Shown here: one piece after another, positions 8,366 to 16,718 of the stretch | Layout of the letters: each line of letters starts with the position of its first letter | How positions within the stretch are numbered: position 1 is the first letter of the stretch | NCBI RefSeq assembly: GCF_003324565.1 | Contig: NZ_QOLA01000015.1 | Location: 62,001 to 126,000, forward strand | Reading direction: 5' to 3' | Source: Streptomyces sp. SDr-06 | Lineage (GTDB): Bacteria; Actinomycetota; Actinomycetes; Streptomycetales; Streptomycetaceae | Length of the DNA stretch: 64,000 nt | The notes under the pieces: model-generated | The model's input: only the letters and a program-made list of their open reading frames with translations | Told to the model about the DNA's origin: nothing | Databases searched by the model: none | Position numbers and translations under genes: made by a program

Positions 8366-9880
8366 CTACCAGTTGGCGGGCGCGTAGTCCTTGAGGAAGA
8401 CGCTGTGCAGGTCCTCGCCCAGCTCGCCGCGCACGATCGGGTCGTAGACGCGGGCGGCGCCGTCGACGAGGTCGAGCGGGGCGTGGAAGCCCTCCTCGGC
8501 GAGCCGCAGCTTGTCGTGGTGCGGGCGCTCGTCGGTGATCCAGCCGGTGTCGACCGAGGTCATGAGGATCTTGTCGGTCTGGAACATCTCCTGGCCGCTG
8601 GTCCGGGTGACCATGTTCATGGCGGCCTTGGCGGCGTTGGTGTTGGGGTGTCCGGCGCCCTTGTAGCCGCGGCTGAAGACGCCTTCCATCGCCGAGACGT
8701 TCACCACGTACGCGCGGCCGTTCGGCGCCTTGCGGGCGGCCTCGGCCATCACCGGGCGCAACCTGCTGATCAGGATGAACGGCGCGGTGTAGTTGCACAG
8801 CTGGGTCTCGAGGAGCTCGACCGGCGAGATCTGGTCGATGGACTGCACCCAGGTGTTGGTGTCGACGACGTCGGGGAGCAGACCGCCCGCGTCGAGCGCG
8901 GTGCCGTCCTGGTATTTGGCGATGCTGGCGTTGCCCGCGACCAGGGCGAGGTCGGCGACCCGCTGGGCGTCCAGGCCCGACGTGCCGACGGGCAGCGCGG
9001 CCAGGCCGTCGACCGCGCCGGAGTTGAACGCCCCGATGACGTGGTGGGCGGGCAGCTCACCGGCGGGCAGCGGCGCGCTCTCGCCGTCGACCAGGGCCGC
9101 GTAGGCGGAGGGCAGCCGGCGCACGGTCTGCGTGGCGTTGTTGATCAGGATGTCCAGCGGACCCTGCGCGGCCGTCTGCTCGGCCAGGGCGACCGCCTGC
9201 GCGGGGTCACGCAGATCGATGCCGACGACTTCGAGGCGGTGCATCCAGTCCGCGGAGTCCTCCATCGCCTTGAAGCGGCGGATCGCGTCCTTCGGGAAGC
9301 GGGTGGTGACGGTGGTGTGCGCGCCGTCACGCAGGAGCCGCAGCGCGATGTACATGCCGATCTTGGCGCGGCCGCCGGTGAGCAGGGCGCGCTTGCCCGT
9401 GAGGTCGGTGCGCGCGTCGCGGCGGGCCCGGTTCTTGGCCGCGCACTCCTGGCAGAGCTGGTGGTAGAACGCGTCCACCTCGACGTACCGGGTCTTGCAG
9501 ATGTAGCAGGACCGGGGGCGCCGGAGTATGCCCGCGATCTCGCCGGTGACCGACGAGCTGGGCAGCAGGCCCTCGGTCTCGTCGTCGATGCGCTCGGCGG
9601 AGCCGGTGGCGGTCGCCTCGGTGACGGCGCGGTCGTGGGCGGTCTTGGCGGCACGGCGCTCCTGGCGCCGGCGCTGCTTCACGGTCCGGTAGACACCGGC
9701 CGTGGCGCGGCGCACCGCGATGGCGTCGGGGTGGTCGACGTCGATCTGGTCGAGTTCCGCCAGCACACTCAGGCAGAGCGCGAGCCGCTCGGGGTCGATG
9801 CCGGGGCCGAAGTCCTGGTCGGCCCGCTCGTCGACACCCAGGCCCTGCTCCTGGTCCTGGAAGTCCTCTGTCACCGTCAT
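8366..9880 (-). CDS. SDR-family oxidoreductase with N-terminal zinc ribbon
   Basis: A 504-residue protein. The first 110 residues are acidic and helical. Residues about 123-145 form a four-cysteine zinc ribbon (CYICKTRY then CQECAAK). From about 163 there is a Rossmann domain with TGGRAKIG as the nucleotide-binding glycine motif and NNATQTVRR after it. At the usual catalytic YxxxK position the sequence is TNAAKAAMN, so the tyrosine is replaced, although a conserved serine stretch (VNVSAMEG) remains. Catalysis may differ from ordinary SDRs. The gene converges on the HD gene with 32 bp between stops. Its ATG start is followed by an Asp/Glu-rich leader. Confidence 0.85.
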   Translation of the reverse strand: MTVTEDFQDQEQGLGVDERADQDFGPGIDPERLALCLSVLAELDQIDVDHPDAIAVRRATAGVYRTVKQRRRQERRAAKTAHDRAVTEATATGSAERIDDETEGLLPSSSVTGEIAGILRRPRSCYICKTRYVEVDAFYHQLCQECAAKNRARRDARTDLTGKRALLTGGRAKIGMYIALRLLRDGAHTTVTTRFPKDAIRRFKAMEDSADWMHRLEVVGIDLRDPAQAVALAEQTAAQGPLDILINNATQTVRRLPSAYAALVDGESAPLPAGELPAHHVIGAFNSGAVDGLAALPVGTSGLDAQRVADLALVAGNASIAKYQDGTALDAGGLLPDVVDTNTWVQSIDQISPVELLETQLCNYTAPFILISRLRPVMAEAARKAPNGRAYVVNVSAMEGVFSRGYKGAGHPNTNAAKAAMNMVTRTSGQEMFQTDKILMTSVDTGWITDERPHHDKLRLAEEGFHAPLDLVDGAARVYDPIVRGELGEDLHSVFLKDYAPANW

Positions 9881-9960
9881 CGCCGTCGCGTTCCTCGATC
9901 AGTCGTGCGTGTCACGTATCCAAAAGCGCCATGGTACGGAGCGATACCGGTCCTTACCAA

Positions 9961-9994
9961 ACCGCCCGCCCCCAGGGAAGCGGGGGCGGGCGGT
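9961..9994 (-). terminator. GC-rich terminator after the GH92 gene
   Basis: The arms 9961-9973 (ACCGCCCGCCCCC) and 9982-9994 pair perfectly over 13 bp with an 8-nt loop. The hairpin begins 20 nt beyond the GH92 stop codon. Confidence 0.7.
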
Positions 9995-10014
9995 GGACCG
10001 GGGCCGGGGGCGGG

Positions 10015-12354
10015 TCAGCGCACCACGGGCGGCGCGGCCGACGGCGCGGTGCCCCACGCGGACGGCGCGGAACCGACCGTGAAGGCGAGGTCCCGGCCGG
10101 CCCGGAGGTCAGCTCCGGTGAGGTAGGTGCGGGTCTGGGCGCGACCGTCCAGCCGCGCGCCCCGGATGTAGCGGGCGCTGCCGGAGGTGCCCGGCGCCGT
10201 CACCGTGAACCGCCCGCGCGGGTAGTAGCGGCGGTCGAGCGAGAGGTCGACGCGGTCGAAGACGGGCGTGGACAGGCCCCAGGTGTCCGTGCCGGGCTGG
10301 ACCGGGAAGATCCCGATCGAGGACAGCACCATCCACGCGGACATGGTTCCGAGGTCGTCGTTGCCGGTCATCCCGGTCGGGGTGTCGGTGAACAGGGTCA
10401 GGGCCGCGTGCACCACGTCGGTGGTCTTCCACGGCTGCCCGGTCGAGAGGTAGGTGTAGGGGGCGATGAGGTCCGGCTCGTTCTGCGGGTTGTACTTGTC
10501 CGCGTTGTCGTACGAGTACGGCCCGTTCACCCACACCTCGCGGGCGGTCCTTGCGGGGTCCGCCAAGAGCCTGTCGTACGCGAAGAACGAATCGAGGCGC
10601 TGGTTGGCCGCGCCCTGGCCGCCGATGAGGGAGACCATCCCGGGCAGGTCCTGCGGCACCAGCCACTGGTACTGCCAGGCCGTCCCCTCGTGGAAGCCCT
10701 CGCTCCTGGCCGGGTCGGCGGGCCCGGTGAAGGCGCCCCGCGCGTCGCGGGCGCGGAAGAACCCGGTCGAGGGGTCGAAGATCTTCCGGTAGCTCTGGGC
10801 GCGGGCGGTGTAGCGGGCGGCGTCCTCAAGGTGGCCGAGCTCGCGGGCCATCCTGCCCAGCATCGCGTCGGCGAGCGCGTACTCCAGGGTCGCCGAGGCG
10901 CCGTGGTCGAAGTCGGAGTCGCCGGGCTTGGCGTGCGGGCGGTCCTTGACGTAGGGGGCGTAACCGTCCCTGATGTACGGGGAGTTGGCCTCGCGGCCGA
11001 CGGCCGGGGAGGCGGGTGGCGGCACCCCGTCGGCGTTCTTCCTCAGCGCGCGGTAGGCCTGCTCCTCGTACCCCTTGAGCAGGCCCTGGGCGTAGGCGTT
11101 GGTGAGGAACGGGGTGACCGGGTCGCCGGTCATGATGTTGGTCTCGACGGTGCCGTAGCCCCACTTCGGCAGCCAGCCGCTCTCCTCGTCGATCTTCAGC
11201 ACGGAGATCGCCATGTCCCGTGCCTCGCGCGGGGCGAGCAGCGAGAGCAGCTGGGTCTGGGTGCGGTAGGTGTCCCACAGGGACCAGTTCTGGTAGTAGT
11301 CGAACCCGTTCGCGCGGTGGATCCTCTGGTCCCAGCCGGTGTAGCGGCCGTCGGTGTCGCTGCCGAGGTTGGGCGCTAGGAAGGACCGGTAGAGCGAGGA
11401 GTAGAAGGTGCGGCGCAGGGTGTCGGCGCCTCCTTGCGCCCGTACGGTCTCCAGCCGCCGCTCCCATGCGGCCCGGGCGGCCCAAACGACCCGGTCGAAG
11501 CTCCTGCCGCCCTCGGCGCGCAGATTGCCGGCGGCGCCCGCCGCGTCCACGTAACTGAAAGCGGTGGTGGCCTCCACGGTGCGGTCCTTCGTGGTGTCGA
11601 AGCGCACCCAGGCGCCGTTGCCGCCGCTTGCGGTGGACCGGGTGGTGCCCGTGTCGACCGTGCCGTCCTTCCAGGTGCCGAACGCGGTGAACGGGCGGTC
11701 GAAGCGGGTGACGGTGTAGAGCGTGTACGGCCTGGTGTCCTGGCAGAAGCCCCTGCCGGTGATGGCGGTCCGTACGGTGCGCGCGTCCAGGATCTCGACG
11801 GTGGTGGTGACGGTCCGGTGCAGCGACTGGCCCGCGTTCAGCAGGACGTTGGCCTTGCCGGTGGCGGGGAAGGTGTAGCGCTGGACGCCGGTGCGCGCGG
11901 TGGCGGTGAGTTCCGCCGTGATCCCGGAGTCGAGGCCGACCCGGTAGTACCCGGGGCTCGCCTGCTCGGTGGCGTGGCTGAACCTCGCGGCGTACCGCGC
12001 GTAGTCGGTCTCGGTGATGTCACCTGTGGTGGGCAGGGTCGGCAGATCGCCGCCGAGCCCGCAGCCCACTCCGGACAGGTGCACGCCGGAGAAGCCCCGG
12101 ATGTGGTCCTGGGCGTGGTCGTAACCGGTGTTGTGGCCGGTGTCCGGGGAGAGCTGGACCATGCCGAAGGGCACGGCGGCGCCGGGGTAGGTGTTGCCCT
12201 CGTTCTCCGTGCCGATGAACGGGTTGACCAGATCGGTCAGTTGGCCGCCACCGGGCGGGGCGGCTTGGGCGGCGGGCGCGGCGAGCACCCCGGCAAGCAG
12301 CGCGAGGGCGGCGAGCGCGATGCCCGCCCCACGCGTTCTCCGGATCGGATGCAT
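10015..12354 (-). CDS. Secreted GH92 alpha-mannosidase
   Basis: A 779-residue exported glycosidase. The N-terminus MHPIRRTRGAGIALAALALL, ending in APAAQA, is a classical signal peptide. The mature protein starts with the GH92 signature LVNPFIGTENEGNTYPGAAV and PFGMVQLSPDTGHNTGY. The C-terminal catalytic half has GYGTVETNIMTGDPVTPFL and GNDDLGTMSAWMVLSSIG, both hallmarks of the family. GH92 enzymes are calcium-dependent exo-acting alpha-mannosidases that trim mannans or N-glycans by inversion. It is shorter than many Streptomyces members, which carry extra carbohydrate-binding or discoidin domains. A LacI-type operator lies 28 bp upstream of the ATG, pointing to sugar-induced expression. Strong terminator downstream. 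Confidence 0.93.
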   Translation of the reverse strand: MHPIRRTRGAGIALAALALLAGVLAAPAAQAAPPGGGQLTDLVNPFIGTENEGNTYPGAAVPFGMVQLSPDTGHNTGYDHAQDHIRGFSGVHLSGVGCGLGGDLPTLPTTGDITETDYARYAARFSHATEQASPGYYRVGLDSGITAELTATARTGVQRYTFPATGKANVLLNAGQSLHRTVTTTVEILDARTVRTAITGRGFCQDTRPYTLYTVTRFDRPFTAFGTWKDGTVDTGTTRSTASGGNGAWVRFDTTKDRTVEATTAFSYVDAAGAAGNLRAEGGRSFDRVVWAARAAWERRLETVRAQGGADTLRRTFYSSLYRSFLAPNLGSDTDGRYTGWDQRIHRANGFDYYQNWSLWDTYRTQTQLLSLLAPREARDMAISVLKIDEESGWLPKWGYGTVETNIMTGDPVTPFLTNAYAQGLLKGYEEQAYRALRKNADGVPPPASPAVGREANSPYIRDGYAPYVKDRPHAKPGDSDFDHGASATLEYALADAMLGRMARELGHLEDAARYTARAQSYRKIFDPSTGFFRARDARGAFTGPADPARSEGFHEGTAWQYQWLVPQDLPGMVSLIGGQGAANQRLDSFFAYDRLLADPARTAREVWVNGPYSYDNADKYNPQNEPDLIAPYTYLSTGQPWKTTDVVHAALTLFTDTPTGMTGNDDLGTMSAWMVLSSIGIFPVQPGTDTWGLSTPVFDRVDLSLDRRYYPRGRFTVTAPGTSGSARYIRGARLDGRAQTRTYLTGADLRAGRDLAFTVGSAPSAWGTAPSAAPPVVR

Positions 12355-12381
12355 GGGTGGAGCGCCTCCTTGGACAGCGTG

Positions 12382-12393
12382 GACAACGTTGTC
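12382..12393 (-). promoter_or_regulatory. LacI-family-type operator before the GH92 gene
   Basis: The perfect 12-bp palindrome GACAACGTTGTC is centred 33 bp above the start codon. Its central AACGTT core is typical of LacI/GalR-family sites controlling glycosidase genes in actinomycetes. No LacI-type gene is in this window. Confidence 0.65.
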
Positions 12394-12519
12394 AGGCCGC
12401 GATCATTCTTCGGCCTTGTGCGTGTACGCGTCAAGGGTCGGGCGGGGATGGAGGACGGCGACGGGCCGGGGTCCGGCCCAATTTCCGGCCGGACCCCAAC
12501 TCCCTTGCCGCTCCCGCCT

Positions 12520-13068
12520 CTACGCCTCGTCCGGCGCGACCCGGGACAGCACCTCCGTACGCAGTGCGGCCAGGTCCGTGCCCAGCGCCGCGAGGACCTC
12601 CAGACCCCGGCCCCCGTCGCCTGCCGAGAGCAGGCCGAGCAGCATGTGCTCCGTGCCGAAGCGTTCGTGCCCGAGGGCCTTCGCCTCGCGCAGGGTGGCC
12701 TCCAGGACCTGCTTCGCGCGCGGTGTGTACGCGGGCCGCGGGTACTGGAAGGCTCCCGGCCCGAAGGTGCTGTCGGCCTGCCGCTTGATCTCCTCCACGT
12801 CAATGCCGATCGAGGCCAGCGCGTCCTTCGCGGGCTGTCCGCCGCTGCTCGGCACCCCGGCCGCTTCCAGGATCCGTACGGTCTCCTCGCGGACCCGGTC
12901 CACCGCGACGCCTCGCGCGGTCAGCGCGTCGTGGGCGGTGCTGTCCCCGGTCCCCGCGAGCCCCAGCAGGACGTGCTCGGTGCCGATGAAGTCGTGACCC
13001 AGGGCGAGCGCCTCGTCCTGGGACGCCACGATCGCCTGCCTGGCACGCTCGGTGAAAAACTCGAACAC
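12520..13068 (-). CDS. Clp N-domain protein without AAA+ modules
   Basis: A 182-residue protein made of two Clp-N repeats. The first is MFEFFTERARQAIVASQ with FIGTEHVLLGLAG (1-70). The second is YTPRAKQVLEATLREAKALG with FGTEHMLLGLLSA (about 112-160). This domain is the substrate- and adaptor-binding head of ClpC/ClpA. Here the AAA+ ATPase domains are absent, so it cannot unfold substrates itself. It may compete for or modulate Clp adaptors, which is an inference. The ATG is 2 nt beyond the stop of the HTH gene, so the two are translated from one transcript. The upstream region with paired palindromes probably controls both. Confidence 0.88.
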   Translation of the reverse strand: MFEFFTERARQAIVASQDEALALGHDFIGTEHVLLGLAGTGDSTAHDALTARGVAVDRVREETVRILEAAGVPSSGGQPAKDALASIGIDVEEIKRQADSTFGPGAFQYPRPAYTPRAKQVLEATLREAKALGHERFGTEHMLLGLLSAGDGGRGLEVLAALGTDLAALRTEVLSRVAPDEA

Positions 13069-13070
13069 CT

Positions 13071-13313
13071 TCAGTCCTCCTTGCCGGTGGCTTTGCGCCT
13101 GCTCGCATGCTTCTCGTGCACCGACTGCCTGCTGACCTGCAGTGAGGTCGCGATGCTCTGCCAGGACCAGCCCTGCTCACGGGCGTTGTCGACGTGGACG
13201 CGCTCCAGTTCCTCCAGGAGGCGGCGCAGCGCGACGACGGCCGCCAGTCCGACGGCGGGGTCCTTGTTGGTGACCTGTCCGGCCAGCGAGGCCGGTGTGT
13301 CCTCAGCTCCCAT
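13071..13313 (-). CDS. Small helix-turn-helix protein paired with the Clp-N gene
   Basis: An 80-residue protein. Residues about 45-75 form an HTH (AREQGWSWQSIATSLQVSRQ then SVHEKH), similar to the regulators commonly found just in front of Clp-N-only genes in actinomycetes. The N-terminal half (VALRRLLEELERVHVDNA) is helical and probably dimerises. Two 18-bp dyads lie immediately upstream of the ATG, so autoregulation is likely. The stop is 2 nt from the start of the Clp-N gene. Confidence 0.82.
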   Translation of the reverse strand: MGAEDTPASLAGQVTNKDPAVGLAAVVALRRLLEELERVHVDNAREQGWSWQSIATSLQVSRQSVHEKHASRRKATGKED

Positions 13314-13316
13314 GCA

Positions 13317-13362
13317 TGTCAGGTTGCCCTGACAGCCGGGACGCTGTCAAGGAATCCTGACA
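13317..13362 (-). promoter_or_regulatory. Tandem 18-bp dyads upstream of the HTH/Clp-N pair
   Basis: The first site is 13317-13334, a perfect TGTCAGG inverted repeat with a 4-bp centre. The second is 13345-13362, TGTCA...TGACA with a near-perfect interior. The centres are 28 bp apart. On the reverse strand the second site contains TTGACA, a possible -35, so protein bound there would block transcription. Confidence 0.6.
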
Positions 13363-13392
13363 AGAGCGGAGGAGAAGCCGCCGCCGCGCGGT

Positions 13393-14103
13393 TCAGGGCG
13401 CCGGCGGCCGCGGCGGGCGCTCGAAGACGCAGTCGCCGCAGAGCCCGCCGCCCGGGCAGCGGTAGTAGAGGCAGCAGCTGCGCCTGCGGAACGCCGGGCC
13501 GGGCAGCAGGGTGCCGGTGCCCGCGAGGCCTGGGTGCGCGAACAGTTCGCCACCCAGGGCCAGGGCCCGCTCCGCCGCCTCGGGGCGGCCCGACTTCCTT
13601 GCCCAGCCGTGGAGTTCACGCACCGCGCCGGCCAGGGCGGAGGCGGCGTTGCCGCGCAGCAGCCCGGCCGACACGGGGGTGTCACGGCGGATCGCCTCGG
13701 CGAGCGGGAGGAGGTGGGCGTCCAGGACGGCGCTCAGGAGAAGGTCGGCGGTGACTTCCCGGGACGTGCCGCCGGGCGCGAGGAGCAGGTCGTCGGGCGA
13801 GGTGCGGGCGCCGTCCCAGTGCAGCCGCTCCGGAGCGAGGTCCGCCACCGCGCCGTGCAGCACGGCCGGGCCGAGCGCGATCGACCAGAGCCGGGCGGAG
13901 AGCCCCAGATGCGCGATGGACGCGGCGGCCCGGCGCTCGGGGGCGCGCAGCCGCGCGGCGACCATGTCGACGCGCGCGGTCAGCGGCTCCGTCTCCCCCG
14001 CGTACAGCGAGGCCAGCGGGACGTACGGGGCGCCGCCATGCCCGACGCGGAGCGCGAAGAAGCCCCCCACCGATGAGACCTCCGCCAGTTCCTCCGGACT
14101 CAA
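13393..14103 (-). CDS. FhuF-like [2Fe-2S] protein (ferric-siderophore reductase type)
   Basis: A 236-residue protein ending in the cysteine pattern SCCLYYRCPGGGLCGDC. This is the C-C-x10-C-x2-C motif that holds the [2Fe-2S] cluster in FhuF-type ferric siderophore reductases. The upstream portion (SLYAGETEPLTARVDMVAAR, SIALGPAVLHGAVADL) matches the usual helical body. The TTG at 14103 was chosen because GGGGAGA lies 6 nt upstream; the frame stays open above it through low-complexity sequence. I saw no clear IdeR/DmdR iron box in the 325-bp upstream region, so iron control is not demonstrated. It is divergent from the DMT transporter gene and has no siderophore genes beside it. Confidence 0.82.
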   Translation of the reverse strand: MSPEELAEVSSVGGFFALRVGHGGAPYVPLASLYAGETEPLTARVDMVAARLRAPERRAAASIAHLGLSARLWSIALGPAVLHGAVADLAPERLHWDGARTSPDDLLLAPGGTSREVTADLLLSAVLDAHLLPLAEAIRRDTPVSAGLLRGNAASALAGAVRELHGWARKSGRPEAAERALALGGELFAHPGLAGTGTLLPGPAFRRRSCCLYYRCPGGGLCGDCVFERPPRPPAP

Positions 14104-14428
14104 CCCGCTCTCCCCTGTCCTTGTGTGTCGCGTTTCGCCGCGCGGCCCCTCGGGGGCCCGGGTGTCAGTGCGTGCCACTGTGACACGGACTGGCCGGTGG
14201 CCGGTTCCAGCCCGGCGGCCGGGGGCGCACACCCCTCACCGGCCGATCGCGCCCAGACCACGGAATGTGATCTTCCGATCCCCTTGACGCCCATTTTGAG
14301 CTGCGGTTTTACTGAAAGTCCGATTATCTGGGACGACTTTGGTCGTACGTCCCTACTCCTCCTGGAGTACGGAGCAATCGGTGCTCAGGGACGACGACAC
14401 GGGGTCCGCAACGAGACATCGTGGAGCC
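14104..14428. other. Divergent promoter region of the FhuF-like and DMT genes
   Basis: 325 bp without a gene. On the forward strand TTGACG near 14284 is followed after 17 bp by TTTTAC, a weak promoter candidate. An interrupted inverted repeat AAAGTC...GACTTT lies around 14315-14340. No iron box with the expected 19-bp symmetry is visible. Confidence 0.4.
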
Positions 14429-15340
14429 ATGAGCGCCCTTGTCCTGGCCGTGCTGCTGTCGTTGGTCTCCGCCGTCGCGTACGCGGCGGCGGCGATCGTG
14501 CAGGAGCGCGTCGCCGCGTCCACGCCGGGCAGCGCGTACGCCCCCGTGCGCCGCCCGGCGTGGTGGGGCTCGGTCAGTCTCAACGGCCTCGGCGCCGCAC
14601 TGCACGTGGCGGCCCTGGCCTGCGGTCCGCTCACGCTGGTGCAGCCGATGGGCGCGCTCACCATCGTGTTCGCGCTGCCGATGGCGGCGGTGCTCGTCCG
14701 CCGCCGGGCCGGGGCGGCCGCCTGGCGCGGAGCCGTCATGGCGACCGCGGGCCTGGCGGGCCTGCTCGTGCTGACCAACGGGGCGGACGCGGACGCCCTC
14801 GCCACGGGCTCGCGGCTCGTGCTCGCCGCGGCCGGATTCGGCGCGGTGGCCGCGCTGTTCGTGGCGTCCAGAGCGCTGCACCGCGCGGCCACCCGCAGCG
14901 TCCTGCTCGCCGCGGCGGCGGGCGGTGCCTTCGGCCTGGCCTCGGTGTTCACCAAGTCCGTCGCCGAGGACTGGGAGTCGGGCCCGGCGCTCGGCGACGT
15001 GCCGATCCTCTGCGCGATAGCCGGGTTCGCGATGTCCGGGCTGCTGCTCTCGCAGGCCTCCTACCGCGGAGCGGGCCTCGCGGCGCCGCTGGCGACGGTC
15101 ACCGTCGTCAACCCGGTGGTCGCCGCCGCCATCGGTCTGACCCTGTTCGGCGAGTCCTTCCGGTACGGGTCCGCGGGCACCGCGATCGCCCTCGGCTGCG
15201 GTGTCGTGGCGGCGGGCGGCCTGATCCTGCTCACCACGGAACGGCTCGGCGCGGCCCGCCACCACAAGCCGGTCCTGACCGCCGCCCGGCGACCGGAGGA
15301 CAGCCCGGATCAGACCGCGACGCCGCCCGCCCTCAGATAG
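14429..15340 (+). CDS. DMT-superfamily (EamA-like) membrane transporter
   Basis: A 303-residue integral membrane protein with about ten hydrophobic segments in the two-repeat pattern of drug/metabolite transporters. Conserved stretches include GPLTLVQPMGALTIVFALP and LLLSQASYRGAGLAAPLA, followed by NPVVAAAIGLTLFGESF. Both are also found in the second DMT protein of this window (51934-52836), so the two are paralogues. The start ATG follows GTGGAG at short spacing. Substrate is unknown. Its last 31 bp overlap the end of the convergent Rpf-M23 gene, so the two C-termini share DNA on opposite strands. Confidence 0.85.
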   Translation: MSALVLAVLLSLVSAVAYAAAAIVQERVAASTPGSAYAPVRRPAWWGSVSLNGLGAALHVAALACGPLTLVQPMGALTIVFALPMAAVLVRRRAGAAAWRGAVMATAGLAGLLVLTNGADADALATGSRLVLAAAGFGAVAALFVASRALHRAATRSVLLAAAAGGAFGLASVFTKSVAEDWESGPALGDVPILCAIAGFAMSGLLLSQASYRGAGLAAPLATVTVVNPVVAAAIGLTLFGESFRYGSAGTAIALGCGVVAAGGLILLTTERLGAARHHKPVLTAARRPEDSPDQTATPPALR

Positions 15341-16488
15341 GCCAAGGGGTCCACGTCAGATCCGTAGGCCGGCCCGGTCCGTATCTCGAAGTGCAGGTGC
15401 GGCCCGGACGCGTTGCCGGTGGCGCCCGAACGGCCGATCCGCTGGCCGGTGTTGACCTGCTGACCCGCCCTCACGTTGAGCGCCGAGAGATGGGCGTACT
15501 GGCTGTACCTGCCGTCGGGGTGCCGGATCACCACCTGGTATCCGTACGCACCGCCCCAGCCCGCCTCCACGACGGTGCCCGTGGTGACCGCCTTCACCGC
15601 GGTGCCGGTGGGCACGGGGAAGTCGACGCCGGTGTGGTAGCCGCTCGCCCAGGACGAGCCGGCCTTGTGGTACGGGGTGCCGGGGTGGGCGTCGACCGGG
15701 GCGGTGAACCCGGCGGACCTAGTGGCCGCCTTCGCCGCGGGCGGCTTGGCGGCCGGGGGCCTGGCCGGGGACCTCGGCGCGCTCTTCGGCGGCGCCGTGG
15801 GCCTCGCCGGGGCGGCGCCGGGCAGCGTCAGATGCTCTCCCGGCCGGATGAGATCCGGGTTCGCACCCACGACCGCGCGGTTGTCGGCGTACAGCTTCGG
15901 CCAGCCGCCCTGGACACGCTCGCGCTCGGCGATCTTGGACAGCGAGTCGCCGTGCACGACGGTGTACGACTCCCGGGGGCCCGGCACCTTGGTGGGGCTC
16001 GGCCGCTCGGGCTTCTTCGCGGGCGCCGGGGCCTTCGGCGCCGCGTGCGGGGCCTGCGGCTTGATCTCGGTCCGGCGCTCGGACGTGGTGGTCAGATGCG
16101 GCGCGGTGCCGCCCCGGGTGAGTCCCGCCTCGCCCGAGCAGACCGGCCAGGCGCCGGGCCCCTGCCCCTTGAGCACCTTCTCGGCGATCGCGATCTGCTG
16201 GTCGCGGGTGGCCAGGTCCGCGCGCGCCGCGTACTGGCGACCGCCGTACGCCGCCCAGGTGGACTGGCTGAACTGGAGGCCGCCGTAATAGCCGTTGCCC
16301 GTGTTGATGTGCCAGTTGTTGGTCGACTCGCAGGCAGCGACCTTGTTCCACACGTCGGCGGACGCGGCGTCCGCGGTGCTCGCGCCGATCAGCGGGAGGG
16401 CTATGCCCGCTCCGCCGGCCGTGACCGTCAGGGACGCCCGGTTGATCCGGCTCGGCTGGTACCGGCGGTGCCGGCCGCGTAAGGCCAT
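15310..16488 (-). CDS. Rpf-LysM-M23 secreted cell-wall hydrolase
   Basis: A 392-residue exported protein. A long signal peptide (MALRGRHRRYQPSRINRASL to ADAAS) is followed by an Rpf transglycosylase domain (about 43-115; VWNKVAACESTNNWHIN with the catalytic Glu, then YYGGLQFSQSTWAAYGG). Next come a Pro/Lys-rich linker, a LysM peptidoglycan-binding domain (about 185-235; YTVVHGDSLSKIAERE) and an M23 metallo-endopeptidase domain (about 285-385; YHTGVDFPVPTGTAV, GPHLHFEI) with its zinc ligands intact. It should cut both glycan and peptide cross-links and act in spore germination or growth restart, as known for Streptomyces Rpf proteins. Start chosen from the GGGGG site upstream of the ATG. Confidence 0.93.
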   Translation of the reverse strand: MALRGRHRRYQPSRINRASLTVTAGGAGIALPLIGASTADAASADVWNKVAACESTNNWHINTGNGYYGGLQFSQSTWAAYGGRQYAARADLATRDQQIAIAEKVLKGQGPGAWPVCSGEAGLTRGGTAPHLTTTSERRTEIKPQAPHAAPKAPAPAKKPERPSPTKVPGPRESYTVVHGDSLSKIAERERVQGGWPKLYADNRAVVGANPDLIRPGEHLTLPGAAPARPTAPPKSAPRSPARPPAAKPPAAKAATRSAGFTAPVDAHPGTPYHKAGSSWASGYHTGVDFPVPTGTAVKAVTTGTVVEAGWGGAYGYQVVIRHPDGRYSQYAHLSALNVRAGQQVNTGQRIGRSGATGNASGPHLHFEIRTGPAYGSDVDPLAYLRAGGVAV

Positions 16489-16718
16489 GAGTCCCCCTCG
16501 AAGGCTCCAAGAGCCGCCAAAGTAGGGGCTGCGAACTGCCCATGACAAGGGGGCGGACAAGCGGAGGACAGGCTTCAGCGGGGCCGGGACCTTCGTCCGC
16601 CGTGTCGGGCACCCGGACCGTGCCGGATGACGTGGGACGTTCCGTAGGGTGGGCGTCAACCGCGCGCCGCAAGGGCCGCTCGTGGCGCCGCGAACCCCGA
16701 GGATCCAGGAGCACACGC

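Noticed and set aside
14104..14428. IdeR/DmdR iron box before the FhuF-like gene
   Set aside because: No 19-bp site with the TTAGGTTAG-type symmetry could be found by eye.
16489..16718. ydaO-type (c-di-AMP) riboswitch upstream of the Rpf gene
   Set aside because: Known for some Streptomyces rpf genes, but I could not recognise the conserved core in this 230-bp region.
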